Source: Haematobacter missouriensis (GTDB taxonomy: Bacteria; Pseudomonadota; Alphaproteobacteria; Rhodobacterales; Rhodobacteraceae). Taken from it: a stretch of 64,000 nucleotides of DNA. The DNA lies in the NCBI RefSeq assembly GCF_000740775.1, contig NZ_JFGS01000017.1:21561-85560 (forward strand). The letters run 5' to 3'. Numbering within the stretch: position 1 is the stretch's first letter; each line of letters starts with the position of its first letter. Below the pieces are notes generated by a model that worked only from the letters and a program-made list of their open reading frames with translations, did no database searches and was not told where the DNA came from. The translations under genes and the position numbers were made by a program. Shown one piece after another: positions 33,119 through 44,034 of the stretch.

Positions 33119-34552
33119 AACGAGCGCCGTGGCCGCGGCCTGCGCATAAGGTTCGATGCCGAACAGGTTGATGACACCGACCAGCATGATCGCCGCCGAG
33201 CCCATCAGCATCACCCATTGCACCGGCCCCATCCGGCTTTCCACGCCAGCGCCCTCTTCACCGAAGTACATATAATAGACGATACGGAGGTAGTAATAGG
33301 CACCGATCACGGAAGCGATGACACCCATAACCGCAAGCCAGGTCATGTTGCCCTCAACCGCCGCCATGATGACGTAGAACTTTCCGAAGAAGCCGATGAA
33401 CGGCGGCACGCCCGCGAGGCTGAAGAACAGGACGAGAAGCGCCAGCGCCTTCAGCGGTTCCCGCTTGCTGAACAGGCGCAGCGAGTCGATATCGCTCACC
33501 GGACGTCCATCCCGCTCCATCGACAGGATGAAGGCAAAGGTGCCGATGTTCATGGTGACGTAGATCGCCATATAGACGAGCATCGCCTGAATCCCGAAGC
33601 TCGTCCCCGCGGCGAGGCCCATCAGCGCGTACCCCATGTGGGCGATGGAGGAATAGGCCATCAGGCGTTTGATGTCCGTCTGCACGATCGCGCCGATAGA
33701 CCCAAGATACATGGAGCAGACCGACAGGAATGCGACAATCTGGCTCCAGTCCCCCGCGACATTGCCAAAGGCGCCGTGAACGAGCCGGGCGATGAGCGCC
33801 ATGGCCGCAACCTTGGGGGCAGTGGCGAAGAAGGCGGTGACCGGCGTCGGCGCACCTTCATAGACATCGGGCGTCCACATGTGGAAGGGCACGGCGGAGA
33901 TCTTGAACGCCAACCCGGCGAGCATGAACACCAGCCCGAAGAGCAGGCCGAGCGGCAGTTGCTCGGACCCTCTGACGGCCTCCATGATGCCGCTGAACAG
34001 AGTCGTGCCCGCAAATCCATAAACGAGGGACGCGCCATAGAGCAGCATCCCGGAAGACAGCGAGCCGAGCACGAAGTACTTCAGGCCCGCCTCGGTGGAC
34101 TTGAGATTGTCACGCCGGATCGCCGCAAGCACGTAGAGGGCCAGCGACTGAAGCTCCAAGCCAAGATAAAGCGACATCAGATCGCCGGCGGAGACCATCG
34201 CCATCATGCCGACGGTCGCCAGCGCGAACAGCACCGGATATTCGAAGCGGAGCAGGTCGTGCTTGGCAAGATAGTCGCGGCCCATCACCAGCACAAAGGC
34301 GCCGGAGACCAGAATGACCGCCTTCGCGAACCGCGAGAAGGCGTCGTCGACGAACATACCCCCGAAGGCGAGCCGCGTGCCGCCACCCATGCCTATCCAG
34401 AATGCCAGAAGAACCATTACCACCGCCGTCACCCAGGTGATCAGCGTGGCGGTCGCATCCTTGCCCGTATAGACCCCGAAGAGCAGCGCTAGCATCGCAT
34501 AGGCCGCAAGCAGCAGCTCCGGCAGGACGATGGCAATATCGGCAGAGATCAT
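33113..34552 (-). CDS. nuoN: NADH-quinone oxidoreductase subunit N
   Basis: The 479-residue subunit is an antiporter-like membrane arm component with about 14 helices. [19 protein letters not shown] is the conserved broken-helix region and [12 protein letters not shown] follows the lysine-bearing helix. NuoN helps move protons coupled to quinone reduction. The start at 34552 lies 16 bases after the nuoM stop. A longer frame to 34690 reads into nuoM and is not preferred. Confidence 0.95.
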   Translation of the reverse strand: MISADIAIVLPELLLAAYAMLALLFGVYTGKDATATLITWVTAVVMVLLAFWIGMGGGTRLAFGGMFVDDAFSRFAKAVILVSGAFVLVMGRDYLAKHDLLRFEYPVLFALATVGMMAMVSAGDLMSLYLGLELQSLALYVLAAIRRDNLKSTEAGLKYFVLGSLSSGMLLYGASLVYGFAGTTLFSGIMEAVRGSEQLPLGLLFGLVFMLAGLAFKISAVPFHMWTPDVYEGAPTPVTAFFATAPKVAAMALIARLVHGAFGNVAGDWSQIVAFLSVCSMYLGSIGAIVQTDIKRLMAYSSIAHMGYALMGLAAGTSFGIQAMLVYMAIYVTMNIGTFAFILSMERDGRPVSDIDSLRLFSKREPLKALALLVLFFSLAGVPPFIGFFGKFYVIMAAVEGNMTWLAVMGVIASVIGAYYYLRIVYYMYFGEEGAGVESRMGPVQWVMLMGSAAIMLVGVINLFGIEPYAQAAATALVP

Positions 34553-34568
34553 GGCGCGGTCCTTCGGT

Positions 34569-36113
34569 TCAATTCCGGGCGAGCCGCGTCGCGGCCTCAC
34601 CGGCCTGGGCGACCGCCGTCTCGTAACCTTGCACCAGATTGGCCACGGAAGGCCCGATGATGTCGGTAACGAGCGACGGATACACGCCAAGCAGAAGTGT
34701 CATGGCGACGAGCGGGGCAAAAATCGCCTTCTCGCGCCGGGTCATGTCGGTGATGGACTTGAGGCTTTCCTTGACCAGATCGCCCAGCACTACGCGGCGG
34801 TAGAGCCAGAGCGCGTAGCAGGCCGACAGGATCACCCCGGTTGCGGCTAAGGTCGCGACCCAGGTGTTCACCTGGAACACCCCGACGATCGTCAGGAACT
34901 CTCCGATGAAGCCGGATGTGCCGGGCAGACCAACGTTCGCCATGGTGAAGAACAGGAAGATCGTCGCATAGGCGGGCATCCGGTTCACCAGGCCGCCATA
35001 GGCGGAAATCTCCCGGGTGTGCATACGGTCGTAAACCACGCCGACGCAAAGGAAGAGGGCGCCCGAGACGAAGCCGTGGCTGATCATCTGGAAGATCGCG
35101 CCGTCCAGCCCTTGCTGGTTGGCCGCAAAAATCCCCATGGTCACATAACCCATATGTGCCACCGACGAATAGGCGATCAGCTTCTTCATGTCCTGCTGCA
35201 CAAGCGCAACGAGAGAGGTATAGACGATCGCGATGACGGACAGCCACAGAACGAACGGCCCCAGCAGGTCGGACGCCACCGGGAACATCGGCAGGCTGAA
35301 GCGCAGGAAACCGTAGCCGCCCATCTTCAACATTACCGCCGCCAGCAGAACGGACGCCCCGGTGGGAGCCTGCACGTGCGCATCCGGCAGCCAGGTGTGG
35401 ACCGGCCACATCGGCATCTTGACCGCGAAGGAGGCAAAGAAGGCGAGCCACAGCAGCGTCTGCACGCCGCCCATGATCTGCCAACCCATGAGCGTGAGCG
35501 GGGCGGAGGCGAACTGATGGTTCAGCAAGGTCGGAATGTCGGTCGTGCCCGCCTGCCAGTACATCGACACCATCGCCACCAGCATCAGCACGGAGCCGAG
35601 GAAGGTATAGAGGAAGAATTTGAAGGAAGCGTAGATCCTGTCCTTCCCGCCCCAGATGCCGATGATGAGGAACATCGGAATCAGGCCCGCTTCGAAGAAC
35701 AGGTAGAACAGCACGAGGTCCAACGCCACGAAGACGCCGATCATCAGGCTTTCCAGGATGAGGAAGGCAATCATGTACTCCTTCACCCGGTAGGTGACAT
35801 CCCAGCAGGCCGCGATGGTCAGCGGCATGAGGAAGGTCGTCAGCATGACGAAGAGCACGGAAATGCCGTCAACACCCAGCTTGTAGCGAAGGCCGAGAAT
35901 CCACTCCCGGCTTTCCACGAACTGGAAGCCGGTATCGGACGGGTCGAAGCCGATCAGGATGAACAGCGAGATGAGGAAGGTCGCCGTTGTCGCGATGAGC
36001 GCCAGCCACTTGGCATTCCGCTGGGCCGCCGCGTCGTCCCCGCGCAGAAACAGCGCGAGAATGATCGCCGCGACAAGGGGCGTGAAGGTGACGATCGAAA
36101 GGAGGTTTTCCAT
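34569..36113 (-). CDS. nuoM: NADH-quinone oxidoreductase subunit M
   Basis: The 514-residue protein is the central antiporter-like subunit of complex I. It keeps [20 protein letters not shown] in the broken helix and [14 protein letters not shown] after the second. It is a proton-pumping module between NuoL and NuoN. Its ATG overlaps the nuoL stop, indicating coupling. Confidence 0.95.
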   Translation of the reverse strand: MENLLSIVTFTPLVAAIILALFLRGDDAAAQRNAKWLALIATTATFLISLFILIGFDPSDTGFQFVESREWILGLRYKLGVDGISVLFVMLTTFLMPLTIAACWDVTYRVKEYMIAFLILESLMIGVFVALDLVLFYLFFEAGLIPMFLIIGIWGGKDRIYASFKFFLYTFLGSVLMLVAMVSMYWQAGTTDIPTLLNHQFASAPLTLMGWQIMGGVQTLLWLAFFASFAVKMPMWPVHTWLPDAHVQAPTGASVLLAAVMLKMGGYGFLRFSLPMFPVASDLLGPFVLWLSVIAIVYTSLVALVQQDMKKLIAYSSVAHMGYVTMGIFAANQQGLDGAIFQMISHGFVSGALFLCVGVVYDRMHTREISAYGGLVNRMPAYATIFLFFTMANVGLPGTSGFIGEFLTIVGVFQVNTWVATLAATGVILSACYALWLYRRVVLGDLVKESLKSITDMTRREKAIFAPLVAMTLLLGVYPSLVTDIIGPSVANLVQGYETAVAQAGEAATRLARN

Positions 36114-38359
36114 CAGTGCGCTCCTCCCCAGAGCGTCATCCAAGTGACAAGCAGGGCAATACCCACCACCATGGCGAAAGCGTAGTGGAACAGGTAACCC
36201 GACTGCAGCCGTCCCGCGAGCCGTGCAAAGAACGGAATGATCCCGGTGGCCAACCCATTGATCCCGCCGTCGATCGTCGCACCGTCACCGTTTTTCCACA
36301 GGAACCGTCCGACCGCCTGCGCCGGGCGGACAAAGATGAACGTATAGATCTCGTCGAAGTACCACTTGTTCAGCAGGAACTTGTAGAGCGGGCGATTGGT
36401 GGCGGCGACACGCGCCGGAAGGCTCGGATCGCGAATGTACATGATATAAGCCAGCCCCAGCCCCAGAAGCATCGCGACGAACGGTGATACCTTGACCCAG
36501 ACCGGGGCATGGTGGGCATTTTCCATCACGTGATTGTCGGCATGCATGAAGATCGCACCGAGCTTCTCAGGACTTGCTCCATGCTCCGCCGTTGCCGGTG
36601 CGCCTTCCGCCGAAGCGGCATGGTCTGCCGCTGCAGCCTCATTAGCGGCCGTTCCAACAGGAGCTTCCGCGGGCGCCGCCCCATGGGAGATTGCTGCGAC
36701 TTCCTCGTGCTCCGCCGGAATGGAAAAGAAATGCTCCACCGCGTGATGATCGCCGAAGAAGGGCTTTTGCCAGATCATCCCTGCAAAGACCGCGCCGAAA
36801 GCCAGAACGATCATCGGGACCAGCATGACCCTCGGGCTTTCATGCGCATGATCATAGGCGGAACCGTGATGCCCGTGGCCATGATCGTGGCCATGATCGC
36901 TGTCGTTATGGCTGGAATGCTGATCCACGCCGTGGCCGGCGTGACCGTCCGGTTCCTCCGTGTCATGCTCGACGACATGTGCATCGCGCGGCTTGCCGAA
37001 GAAGGTGAGGAACATCAGCCGCCATGAATAGAAGGATGTCATGAAGGCGGCGATGACCAGCATCCAGAAAGCATATTGCGATGCTCCCGTGCCCCCGGCC
37101 CAAGCGCTTTCAATGATCGCGTCCTTCGAGAGGAATCCGGCGAAACCAATATGAGTAAGCGGAATGCCCACGCCGGTGATCGCCAATGTGCCGATCATCA
37201 TCATCCAGTAGGTGACAGGCAATTTCTTGCGCAATCCACCGTAATTCCGCAGGTCCTGCTCATGATGCATCGCATGGATGACCGAACCCGCACCGAGGAA
37301 AAGCATTGCCTTGAAGAAGGCGTGCGTGAGCAGATGGAACATCGCCGCCGAATAGACGCCCACGCCCGCGGCCACGAACATGTAGCCGAGCTGCGAACAG
37401 GTCGAATAAGCGATGACGCGCTTGATGTCGTTTTGCACGAGGCCGACCGTCGCCGCGAAAAACGCGGTGGACGCACCGATGATGACGATGAAGGTCTTGG
37501 TTTCTGGTGCAAATTCGATCACCGGCGACATGCGGCAGACCAGGAACACCCCTGCCGTCACCATCGTCGCGGCGTGAATCAGGGCTGAGACCGGCGTGGG
37601 GCCTTCCATGGCGTCCGGGAGCCAGGTGTGCAGGAAAAGCTGCGCCGATTTTCCCATGGCCCCGATGAACAGCAGAAATGCCACGAGATTGGCAGCGTTC
37701 CAGTCGCGCCACAGGAAGCTGATCTCCGTCGTGGCGAGCGAGGGCGCTGCCGCGAAGATGTCGTCGAAGCGGATCGAATCCGCAAGAAAGTAGAGCGCCG
37801 CGATACCGAGGATGAAGCCGAAGTCACCCACCCGGTTGACGATGAACGCCTTCATCGCCGCCGCGCCCGCCGACTGCTTCTTGTAGTAGAAGCCGATCAG
37901 CAGGTAGGAGGCGACGCCGACGCCTTCCCACCCGAAGAACATCTGGAGCAGGTTGTCCGACGTCACCAGCATGAGCATGGTGAAGGTAAAGAACGACAGG
38001 TAGGCGAAGAACCGCGCCCGATAGGGCGTGTCGCCGAAGTTGTCGTCATGGGCCATATAGCCGAAGCTGTAGAGATGAACGAGTGCGGAGACCGTATTGA
38101 CCACGATCAGCATGATCGTCGTCAACCGGTCGATCCGTAGCGACCAGTCTGCATAGAGCGTGCCGGACTCGAGCCAGGTCATCAGCGGGACGCGATACGC
38201 CTCGCCCCCATATGTCAGGAACAGCACCCAAGACAGGATCGCTGCGAGGAAAACCAACCCTGTCGTGAGGAACTGCGCCCCGCGCTCCGAGATGATCCTC
38301 CAGCCGAAGCCGCCGATAATCGCCGCCAGAAGCGGGCCGAAGACGATGATCTTTTCCAT
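36113..38359 (-). CDS. nuoL: NADH-quinone oxidoreductase subunit L
   Basis: At 748 residues the protein is longer than E. coli NuoL (about 613). It has the antiporter core ([34 protein letters not shown]) and the long lateral helix at the C-terminus. The extra length is in two inserts: a His/Asp-rich loop around residues 475-515 ([20 protein letters not shown]) and an Ala-rich stretch around 565-620. Both lie in the poorly conserved part before the last helices. NuoL is the distal proton pump. The start is 4 bases after the nuoK stop. Confidence 0.95.
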   Translation of the reverse strand: MEKIIVFGPLLAAIIGGFGWRIISERGAQFLTTGLVFLAAILSWVLFLTYGGEAYRVPLMTWLESGTLYADWSLRIDRLTTIMLIVVNTVSALVHLYSFGYMAHDDNFGDTPYRARFFAYLSFFTFTMLMLVTSDNLLQMFFGWEGVGVASYLLIGFYYKKQSAGAAAMKAFIVNRVGDFGFILGIAALYFLADSIRFDDIFAAAPSLATTEISFLWRDWNAANLVAFLLFIGAMGKSAQLFLHTWLPDAMEGPTPVSALIHAATMVTAGVFLVCRMSPVIEFAPETKTFIVIIGASTAFFAATVGLVQNDIKRVIAYSTCSQLGYMFVAAGVGVYSAAMFHLLTHAFFKAMLFLGAGSVIHAMHHEQDLRNYGGLRKKLPVTYWMMMIGTLAITGVGIPLTHIGFAGFLSKDAIIESAWAGGTGASQYAFWMLVIAAFMTSFYSWRLMFLTFFGKPRDAHVVEHDTEEPDGHAGHGVDQHSSHNDSDHGHDHGHGHHGSAYDHAHESPRVMLVPMIVLAFGAVFAGMIWQKPFFGDHHAVEHFFSIPAEHEEVAAISHGAAPAEAPVGTAANEAAAADHAASAEGAPATAEHGASPEKLGAIFMHADNHVMENAHHAPVWVKVSPFVAMLLGLGLAYIMYIRDPSLPARVAATNRPLYKFLLNKWYFDEIYTFIFVRPAQAVGRFLWKNGDGATIDGGINGLATGIIPFFARLAGRLQSGYLFHYAFAMVVGIALLVTWMTLWGGAH

Positions 38360-38362
38360 GCC

Positions 38363-38668
38363 TCAGCCCTTCATCACGTTGACGTCTTCGACGTCGATGG
38401 TGCCGCGGTTCCGGAAGAAGCAGACCAGGATCGCCAGACCGATCGCCGCTTCGGCCGCCGCGACCGTCAGCACGAAAAGGGTGAAGACCTGCCCGACGAG
38501 GTCGCCGAGGAAGGCCGAGAAGGTCACCAGATTGATGTTCACAGACAGCAGGATCAGCTCGATCGACATCAGGATGACGATCACGTTCTTCCGGTTGAGG
38601 AAGATCCCGAAGATCCCGATGACGAACAGCGCCGCGGCCACCGTCAGATAATGTGTGAGTCCGATCAT
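38363..38668 (-). CDS. nuoK: NADH-quinone oxidoreductase subunit K
   Basis: The 101-residue subunit has three membrane helices with two conserved glutamates in [11 protein letters not shown] and [10 protein letters not shown], which carry protons. The ATG starts [14 protein letters not shown]; an in-frame GTG at 38701 is less likely. A 77-base gap separates it from nuoJ and holds no convincing frame. Confidence 0.95.
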   Translation of the reverse strand: MIGLTHYLTVAAALFVIGIFGIFLNRKNVIVILMSIELILLSVNINLVTFSAFLGDLVGQVFTLFVLTVAAAEAAIGLAILVCFFRNRGTIDVEDVNVMKG

Positions 38669-38745
38669 CGTCCTCGTCCCTCGCTTCCGGCGCTTCCGCA
38701 CCGGCCTTCACCGGCGGTCGGGCCGCCCTTGTTTCGTCGGGGTGG

Positions 38746-39360
38746 TCAGAGTCCCTGCCCCGGCTTGATGTCCTTGAGCTCGATCGCCGTCGCCGGATCG
38801 CGCATCATCTGCTTGATCACATCCTGCCGCTTCACATTCGTCCGGTGCCGCAGCGTGAGCACGATTGCCCCGATCATCGCGACCAGCAGCACAAGCGCGG
38901 AGGCCATGAAGAGGTAAACGTAGCGGTCATAAATCAGGTGACCGAGTGCGGCGGTGTTGTGCATGACCTCCGGTGCAGGGGCCGGCGCCATCCGTGCAGC
39001 CTCCGCCGTCGGCGCCATCGTCCAACTTCCGAACGCGATGGCGAGTTGCATGATGATGACAAGGCCTATCAGCAGGCCGAGCGGCATGTACCGCACCATC
39101 TCGCTCTTCAATTCCTCGAAATCGACGTCGAGCATCATCACGACGAAAAGGAAGAGCACAGCAACCGCGCCGACATAGACGATGAGCAGCAGCATCGCCA
39201 CAAACTCCGCCCCGAGCAGGACGAACAGCCCCGCCGCCGCGAAGAAAGCCAGGATGAGCCAGAGAACGGAATGCACGGGGTTCCGTGCCGTCACGACCAT
39301 GAGACCGGCCAACACCGTGGTGATGGCAAAGAGATAGAAGGCAAAGGTTAGCATCGTCAT
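38746..39360 (-). CDS. nuoJ: NADH-quinone oxidoreductase subunit J
   Basis: The 204-residue membrane subunit has the expected five helices, with the pi-bulge helix region [16 protein letters not shown]. NuoJ forms part of the bridge between the quinone site and the pumps. It overlaps the preceding carboxymuconolactone-decarboxylase-like gene by four bases, so that extra gene is truly inside the operon. Confidence 0.93.
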   Translation of the reverse strand: MTMLTFAFYLFAITTVLAGLMVVTARNPVHSVLWLILAFFAAAGLFVLLGAEFVAMLLLIVYVGAVAVLFLFVVMMLDVDFEELKSEMVRYMPLGLLIGLVIIMQLAIAFGSWTMAPTAEAARMAPAPAPEVMHNTAALGHLIYDRYVYLFMASALVLLVAMIGAIVLTLRHRTNVKRQDVIKQMMRDPATAIELKDIKPGQGL

Positions 39361-39764
39361 TCTTCTGTTCCCTTGGCCCCGAAGACGCTCTGCGCGATCT
39401 CCAGCGCCCGGTTCATCGACGGCAGCCCGCCGAACATGCCCATCTGGTAGATCACTTCCGCGATCTCCCGCTTGGTCGCGCCCGCTTCCAGCGCGTGGCG
39501 GATGGTGAGCTTCAACTGCGGCTCCGCCTGCGCGCCGAGCATGGTGAGCGCGGCGATGATCACGAGCAGCCGGGTCTTGCTGTCCAGCCCCTCGCGGTTG
39601 AATGTCCTGCCGAAGGCCATCTCCATGAAGTTCTTGGACATGGTCGGCATCAGCTCGTCGAAGCCCGGCATGCGGAAATCTTCGAGTGCCGGATTGAGCG
39701 AGCGCGCCATCTCCTGGCTGCTTTCCAGCATCGCCTTGAACATGCGGGAGAAGTCGTCGCTCAT
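39357..39764 (-). CDS. Carboxymuconolactone decarboxylase-like (AhpD fold) protein inside the nuo operon
   Basis: The 135-residue product matches the CMD/AhpD fold: [18 protein letters not shown], then [20 protein letters not shown]. It lacks the AhpD CxxC pair, so a peroxide-reducing role is not supported. The start at 39764 ([10 protein letters not shown]) is used since it lies 7 bases after the nuoI stop. Its end overlaps nuoJ. Relatives of this gene lie in nuo clusters of several Rhodobacterales; a role in complex I assembly or quinone chemistry is possible but not shown. Confidence 0.85.
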   Translation of the reverse strand: MSDDFSRMFKAMLESSQEMARSLNPALEDFRMPGFDELMPTMSKNFMEMAFGRTFNREGLDSKTRLLVIIAALTMLGAQAEPQLKLTIRHALEAGATKREIAEVIYQMGMFGGLPSMNRALEIAQSVFGAKGTEE

Positions 39765-39771
39765 GTCTGCC

Positions 39772-40266
39772 TCACCGATATGGAGCGTCAAGCTCGAGAT
39801 TGCGGGCGATTTCGGCTTCCCAGCGGGCCCCGTTGTCGAGAAGCTTGGCTTTGTCGTAGAACAGCTCTTCGCGCGTCTCGGTGGAAAACTCGAAGTTGGG
39901 GCCTTCCACGATCGCGTCCACCGGACAGGCCTCCTGACAGAAGCCGCAGTAGATGCACTTGGTCATGTCGATGTCATAGCGCGTGGTCCGACGGGAGCCG
40001 TCCTCCCGCGGTTCTGCATCGATGGTGATGGCCTGTGCCGGGCAGATCGCTTCGCACAGTTTGCAGGCGATGCAGCGTTCCTCACCGTTCGGGTAACGCC
40101 GCAGGGCATGTTCACCGCGGAAGCGGGGAGACAGCGGGCCCTTTTCGAACGGATAGTTCACCGTCTCCTTGGGCGCGAAGAAGTACTTCAGACCCAAACC
40201 GAAGCCCTTGATGAAATCGGTCATCAAGAAATACTTCGCTGCGCGCGCATAGTTTATGGTGGCCAT
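39772..40266 (-). CDS. nuoI: NADH-quinone oxidoreductase subunit I
   Basis: The 164-residue subunit carries two 4Fe-4S motifs, [16 protein letters not shown] and [16 protein letters not shown], which hold clusters N6a and N6b passing electrons toward the quinone site. Its start overlaps the stop of a 15-codon frame that fills the nuoH-nuoI gap. Confidence 0.95.
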   Translation of the reverse strand: MATINYARAAKYFLMTDFIKGFGLGLKYFFAPKETVNYPFEKGPLSPRFRGEHALRRYPNGEERCIACKLCEAICPAQAITIDAEPREDGSRRTTRYDIDMTKCIYCGFCQEACPVDAIVEGPNFEFSTETREELFYDKAKLLDNGARWEAEIARNLELDAPYR

Positions 40267-40313
40267 CAGTGCGCCCTTTCCTTCGGCGTCTGTTTCGTCG
40301 GCTGCCTTTTCAT
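40266..40313 (-). CDS. 15-codon coupling frame between nuoH and nuoI
   Basis: ATG begins 2 bases after the nuoH stop, encodes [15 protein letters not shown] and ends in TGA overlapping the nuoI ATG. It exactly fills the gap. It may be a translated leader linking the two genes or the remnant of an accessory gene; expression is unproved. Confidence 0.4.
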   Translation of the reverse strand: MKRQPTKQTPKERAH

Positions 40314-40315
40314 CT

Positions 40316-41353
40316 TCAGCCCCCCATCGACCAGCGGGCCCAGAAGTGACCGAGCACTTCGTAGCGCGCGAGGAACGCGATGAGCACGACCCAGATCAGC
40401 GACAACGGAAGGAATACCTTCCAGCCGATCCGCATGAGCTGGTCGTAGCGGTAACGCGGCACGATCGCCTTCACCATCGCGATGAGGAAGAAGAAGAAAC
40501 ACATCTTCAGGAACATCCAGATCGCGCCGTCGGGCAGGCCCGGAATGGGCGAGAGCCAGCCGCCGAAGAACAGGATGGAGATGAGTGCGCACATCAGCCA
40601 GATGGCGATGTACTCCGACGCCATGAAGAGCAGATAAGGCGTGGATGAATATTCGACCATGAATCCCGCCACCAGTTCGGATTCCGCTTCAGGCAGATCG
40701 AAGGGCGGGCGGTTCGTCTCCGCCAGGGCGGAGATGAAGAACAGCACGACCATGGGCAGGTGCGGCAGCCAATACCAGTTGAACAGCCCGGCCGAGCCGC
40801 TCTGAGCATGTACGATGGCGGAGAGGTTCAGCGAGCCGGTGGAGATCACCACGCCGATGATGATGAGCCCCAGCGACACCTCATAGGAGATCATCTGCGC
40901 CGCGGACCGGAGCGAACCGAGGAAGGGATATTTGGAGTTCGATGCCCATCCGCCCATGATCACGCCATAAACCTCAAGCGAGGAGATGGCGAACAGGAAC
41001 AGGATGGCGACGTTGATGTTGGCGAGCACCCAGCCATCCGCGAACGGGATCACCGCGAAGCCGAGGATCGCCAGGACGAAGGACAAAAGCGGGGCGAGGA
41101 AGAAGACGAATTTATCGGCCCCCGCGGGAACCACGATCTCTTTCAGGACATATTTGAGAGCGTCGGCGAAGGTCTGGAACAGGCCCCATGGACCGACGAC
41201 GTTCGGCCCGCGGCGCATCTGGACCGCTGCCCAGATCTTCCGGTCACCATAGACCAGATAGATCAACGACAGCATCACAAAGGCGACGACCAGAAGGGAC
41301 TGACCGACGATGAGGACGATGGTCCCTGCGGTGGTGGAGAAGAAGTCAGCCAT
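40316..41353 (-). CDS. nuoH: NADH-quinone oxidoreductase subunit H
   Basis: The 345-residue membrane subunit shapes the quinone channel. Conserved segments include [15 protein letters not shown] near residues 40-55, [20 protein letters not shown] in the third loop with charged residues near the quinone site, and [20 protein letters not shown] near the end. About eight helices are visible. A TGAGG site precedes the ATG. Confidence 0.95.
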   Translation of the reverse strand: MADFFSTTAGTIVLIVGQSLLVVAFVMLSLIYLVYGDRKIWAAVQMRRGPNVVGPWGLFQTFADALKYVLKEIVVPAGADKFVFFLAPLLSFVLAILGFAVIPFADGWVLANINVAILFLFAISSLEVYGVIMGGWASNSKYPFLGSLRSAAQMISYEVSLGLIIIGVVISTGSLNLSAIVHAQSGSAGLFNWYWLPHLPMVVLFFISALAETNRPPFDLPEAESELVAGFMVEYSSTPYLLFMASEYIAIWLMCALISILFFGGWLSPIPGLPDGAIWMFLKMCFFFFLIAMVKAIVPRYRYDQLMRIGWKVFLPLSLIWVVLIAFLARYEVLGHFWARWSMGG

Positions 41354-41365
41354 CTTGCCTCACGT

Positions 41366-41500
41366 TCATTGACCGTCGGTCATCGCTGGGTCGGCCGGGG
41401 AGAGAGACTCGCTCCCTCCGGTCACGCTGCTGTTAACAGCATCCGGCCTGCAGATGCCAGCCCGGATACGATAGTTGCCGGTGGGGTCGAACCGGATCAC
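41366..41500 (-). CDS. Candidate 44-residue small protein between nuoG and nuoH
   Basis: A GTG frame starts 6 bases after the nuoG stop, with GGAG 9 bases upstream, and ends 12 bases before nuoH. The product begins VIRFDPTGNYRIRAGICRPD. The first 13 codons end mostly in C or G, like neighbouring genes, while the second half is less biased. It fills the largest gap in the operon. It could be a real small complex I-associated protein, a leader, or chance. Confidence 0.4.
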   Translation of the reverse strand: MIRFDPTGNYRIRAGICRPDAVNSSVTGGSESLSPADPAMTDGQ

Positions 41501-41506
41501 GGTGCT

Positions 41507-43528
41507 TTACTCCGCCGCCATAGCCGGCGAGCGACGGGCGGCGGCGAGAGCGGAAAGCTCTGCCATCAACTGCGACGCCCTGGCGATGGGGTTGGTCAGG
41601 TAGAAGTCTTTGATCACCGGGCGGAAGTCGGCATCTGCCGGCGCACTGGGGTCGAGCGGGGTCCAAGCGTTTTCGGCCACCTCGTCGATGCGTGCAAGAT
41701 GCGGCACCTCCGCCACCAGCTTCCGGCGCAGCGCAGCCAGAGAGTCATAGGGGAGCGTCGCGCCGAGTTCGGCCGAAAGCGCCCGCAGGATCGCCCAGTT
41801 CTCCTTCGCCTCACCCGGCGGAAAACCAGCGCGGAGCGCGAGTTGCGGACGGCCTTCGGTATTGACGAACAGACCGGCTTCCTCGGTATACGCGGCACCC
41901 GGCAGGATGATATCCGCCCTGTGCGCACCACGGTCTCCGTGATGGCCCTGATAGATGACGAACGGCCCGGGTGCGATCTCCATTTCATCGGCGCCGAGGC
42001 TGTAGATCACCTCCGCCCCGTTTAGCGCGGCATCCATCCCGCCCTCGGTCACCGCGCCGACATCCATGGCGCCCACGCGGCTCGCCGCGGTGTGCAGTAC
42101 AAGGAAGCCGGAGCCGCTGTTTTCAGCCAGCCGCATCGCCTGCGAAAGCACCGCCGCGCCATCCGCCTCCGTCAATGCTCCCTGCCCGATGACGACGACG
42201 CTGGGCTTCGCCTTTGTCTCGTCGGAGATGTCCTTGCCCGCAAGCTCCCGCAGCGCGGCGCGCCCCGCTCCGACATGGTCATAGCTGTAGGTGAGGTCGG
42301 CGGCGGACCCGATCAGTCCGACCTTCGCACCGTTGATCCACGCCTTGCGGATACGGGCGTTGAGTACTGGAGATTCGTTGCGCGGATCGGTGCCGATGAG
42401 CTGGATCAGCGCCGCATTTTCCAGATCCTCGATCCGCGCAGTGCCGACGTAGCCCGACCGGTTACCAGCGGGCAGCTTCGCCCCGTCTGTCCGACATTCC
42501 ACATTGCCGCCAAGCCCTTGGACGAGTTCCTTCAGAGCATAGATCGCCTCCACCGGGGCAAGATCGCCCACCAGTGCAGCGACCTTCCTGCCCTTCATCG
42601 CGGCAGCGGCCTTCTCCAGCGCCTCACCCCAGGTTGCCGGGCGCAGCCTGCCGTTTTCGCGCACATAGGGCCGGTCGAGCCGCTGGCGGCGCAACCCGTC
42701 CCAGACGAAGCGTGTCTTGTCGGAGATCCACTCCTCGTTCACGCCGTCATGGTTGCGCGGCAGGATGCGCATGACTTCGCGGCCCTTCGTATCCACCCGG
42801 ATGTTGGAGCCGAGCGCATCCATCACGTCGATCGTCTCGGTCTTGGTCAGTTCCCAAGGACGCGCGGTGAAAGCGTAGGGTTTCGACACAAGCGCGCCGA
42901 CCGGGCACAGATCGATCACGTTGCCCTGCATGTTGCTGTCGAGCGTCTGGTTGAGGTAGCTGGTGATCTCGCTGTCCTCGCCCCGACCGGTCTGGCCCAT
43001 CTGGGTGATACCGGCCACCTCTGTGGTGAAGCGGACGCAGCGGGTGCAGGAGATGCAGCGGGTCATATGCGTCTCGACCAGCGGGCCGAGGTTCAGATCC
43101 TCGGTCGCACGCTTCGGCTCACGGTAGCGGGAGAAGTCCACGCCATAGGCCATCGCCTGGTCCTGAAGGTCGCATTCGCCGCCCTGATCGCAGATCGGGC
43201 AGTCGAGCGGGTGGTTGATGAGCAGGAACTCCATCACCCCTTCCCGCGCCTTCTTCACCATGGGCGAATTGGTCTTGACCACCGGCGGCTCGCCGTTCGG
43301 GCCGGGACGCAGATCCTTCACCTGCATGGCGCAGGACGCCGTGGGCTTCGGGGGGCCACCGACCACTTCCACCAGACACATCCGGCAGTTGCCCGCGATG
43401 GACAGCCGCTCATGGTAGCAGAAGCGCGGCACCTCGATCCCGGCGACCTCACAGGCCTGCAGGATGGTCATCGCGCCGTCCACTTCATAGACGAGGCCGT
43501 CGATGGAGATTTTCCTGATATTCGACAT
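41507..43528 (-). CDS. nuoG: NADH-quinone oxidoreductase subunit G
   Basis: The 673-residue subunit has the N-terminal 2Fe-2S motifs ([15 protein letters not shown]), the His/Cys-bound cluster motif, [23 protein letters not shown], and a molybdopterin-oxidoreductase-like body. It chains clusters N1b, N4 and N5 in the peripheral arm. The ATG ([10 protein letters not shown]) is preferred over a GTG one codon earlier. It starts 3 bases after the DUF3291 stop. Confidence 0.95.
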   Translation of the reverse strand: MSNIRKISIDGLVYEVDGAMTILQACEVAGIEVPRFCYHERLSIAGNCRMCLVEVVGGPPKPTASCAMQVKDLRPGPNGEPPVVKTNSPMVKKAREGVMEFLLINHPLDCPICDQGGECDLQDQAMAYGVDFSRYREPKRATEDLNLGPLVETHMTRCISCTRCVRFTTEVAGITQMGQTGRGEDSEITSYLNQTLDSNMQGNVIDLCPVGALVSKPYAFTARPWELTKTETIDVMDALGSNIRVDTKGREVMRILPRNHDGVNEEWISDKTRFVWDGLRRQRLDRPYVRENGRLRPATWGEALEKAAAAMKGRKVAALVGDLAPVEAIYALKELVQGLGGNVECRTDGAKLPAGNRSGYVGTARIEDLENAALIQLIGTDPRNESPVLNARIRKAWINGAKVGLIGSAADLTYSYDHVGAGRAALRELAGKDISDETKAKPSVVVIGQGALTEADGAAVLSQAMRLAENSGSGFLVLHTAASRVGAMDVGAVTEGGMDAALNGAEVIYSLGADEMEIAPGPFVIYQGHHGDRGAHRADIILPGAAYTEEAGLFVNTEGRPQLALRAGFPPGEAKENWAILRALSAELGATLPYDSLAALRRKLVAEVPHLARIDEVAENAWTPLDPSAPADADFRPVIKDFYLTNPIARASQLMAELSALAAARRSPAMAAE

Positions 43529-43531
43529 CAC

Positions 43532-44032
43532 TTACTCCGCCGCGATCTGCCGGCACCCACGGCTCTGCCAGAGCCGCGCGTCATCCAGATATTTCCACCC
43601 GAAGGCATGGTCGCTGTCGCCACGGGCCGTCAGGTGGTCCAGCCGCGCCAGACCCTCCTCCAGCCTAGGCCGGTGCCCGGCAGGCACCCACCACATGACG
43701 AAATGCATCCGCCCCAGCACCTCGAACCACTCCGCCCTCCGCTCGTAGAAGCTGCGGTGGACTGTGTTCCACACGAAGCGCTCAAGGCTCGCCACGTCTT
43801 CCCAGACGGTGAGGTTGGAAACGAAGCGCGGATCGCCCGCAATCTTCATTTCCGTATTGCCTTTGCCCGGTTCGCCCGAACCTTCCATCATCCACACGAA
43901 GCCCGGCATCCGCTTGCCGAGCGTGTTCACCCGGTCCAGCGCCGCCATGAACTCCGCCACCCGCGGATCATCGGTTTCAGCGATCAGCCGTCCGATGTTC
44001 AGCTCGGCGAGATGCATTCCCTCGGGCGCCAT
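43532..44032 (-). CDS. DUF3291 protein inside the nuo operon
   Basis: The 166-residue product matches DUF3291: HLAELNIGRLIAETDDPRV, FVWMMEGSGEP and WEDVASLERFVWNTVHRSFY, then MWWVPAGHRP, a ferredoxin-like fold related to antibiotic-monooxygenase-type domains. GGAG lies before the ATG; a GTG two codons upstream overlaps the nuoF stop. It is one of several extra genes in nuo operons of this bacterial group. Its function is unknown; a heme- or quinone-side role is speculative. Confidence 0.85.
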   Translation of the reverse strand: MAPEGMHLAELNIGRLIAETDDPRVAEFMAALDRVNTLGKRMPGFVWMMEGSGEPGKGNTEMKIAGDPRFVSNLTVWEDVASLERFVWNTVHRSFYERRAEWFEVLGRMHFVMWWVPAGHRPRLEEGLARLDHLTARGDSDHAFGWKYLDDARLWQSRGCRQIAAE

Positions 44033-44034
44033 CG

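Noticed and set aside
38669..38745. Mini frame in the nuoJ-nuoK gap like those in other nuo gaps
   Set aside because: No frame fits both neighbours; the only GTG starts run into nuoK in the wrong phase or simply extend it.
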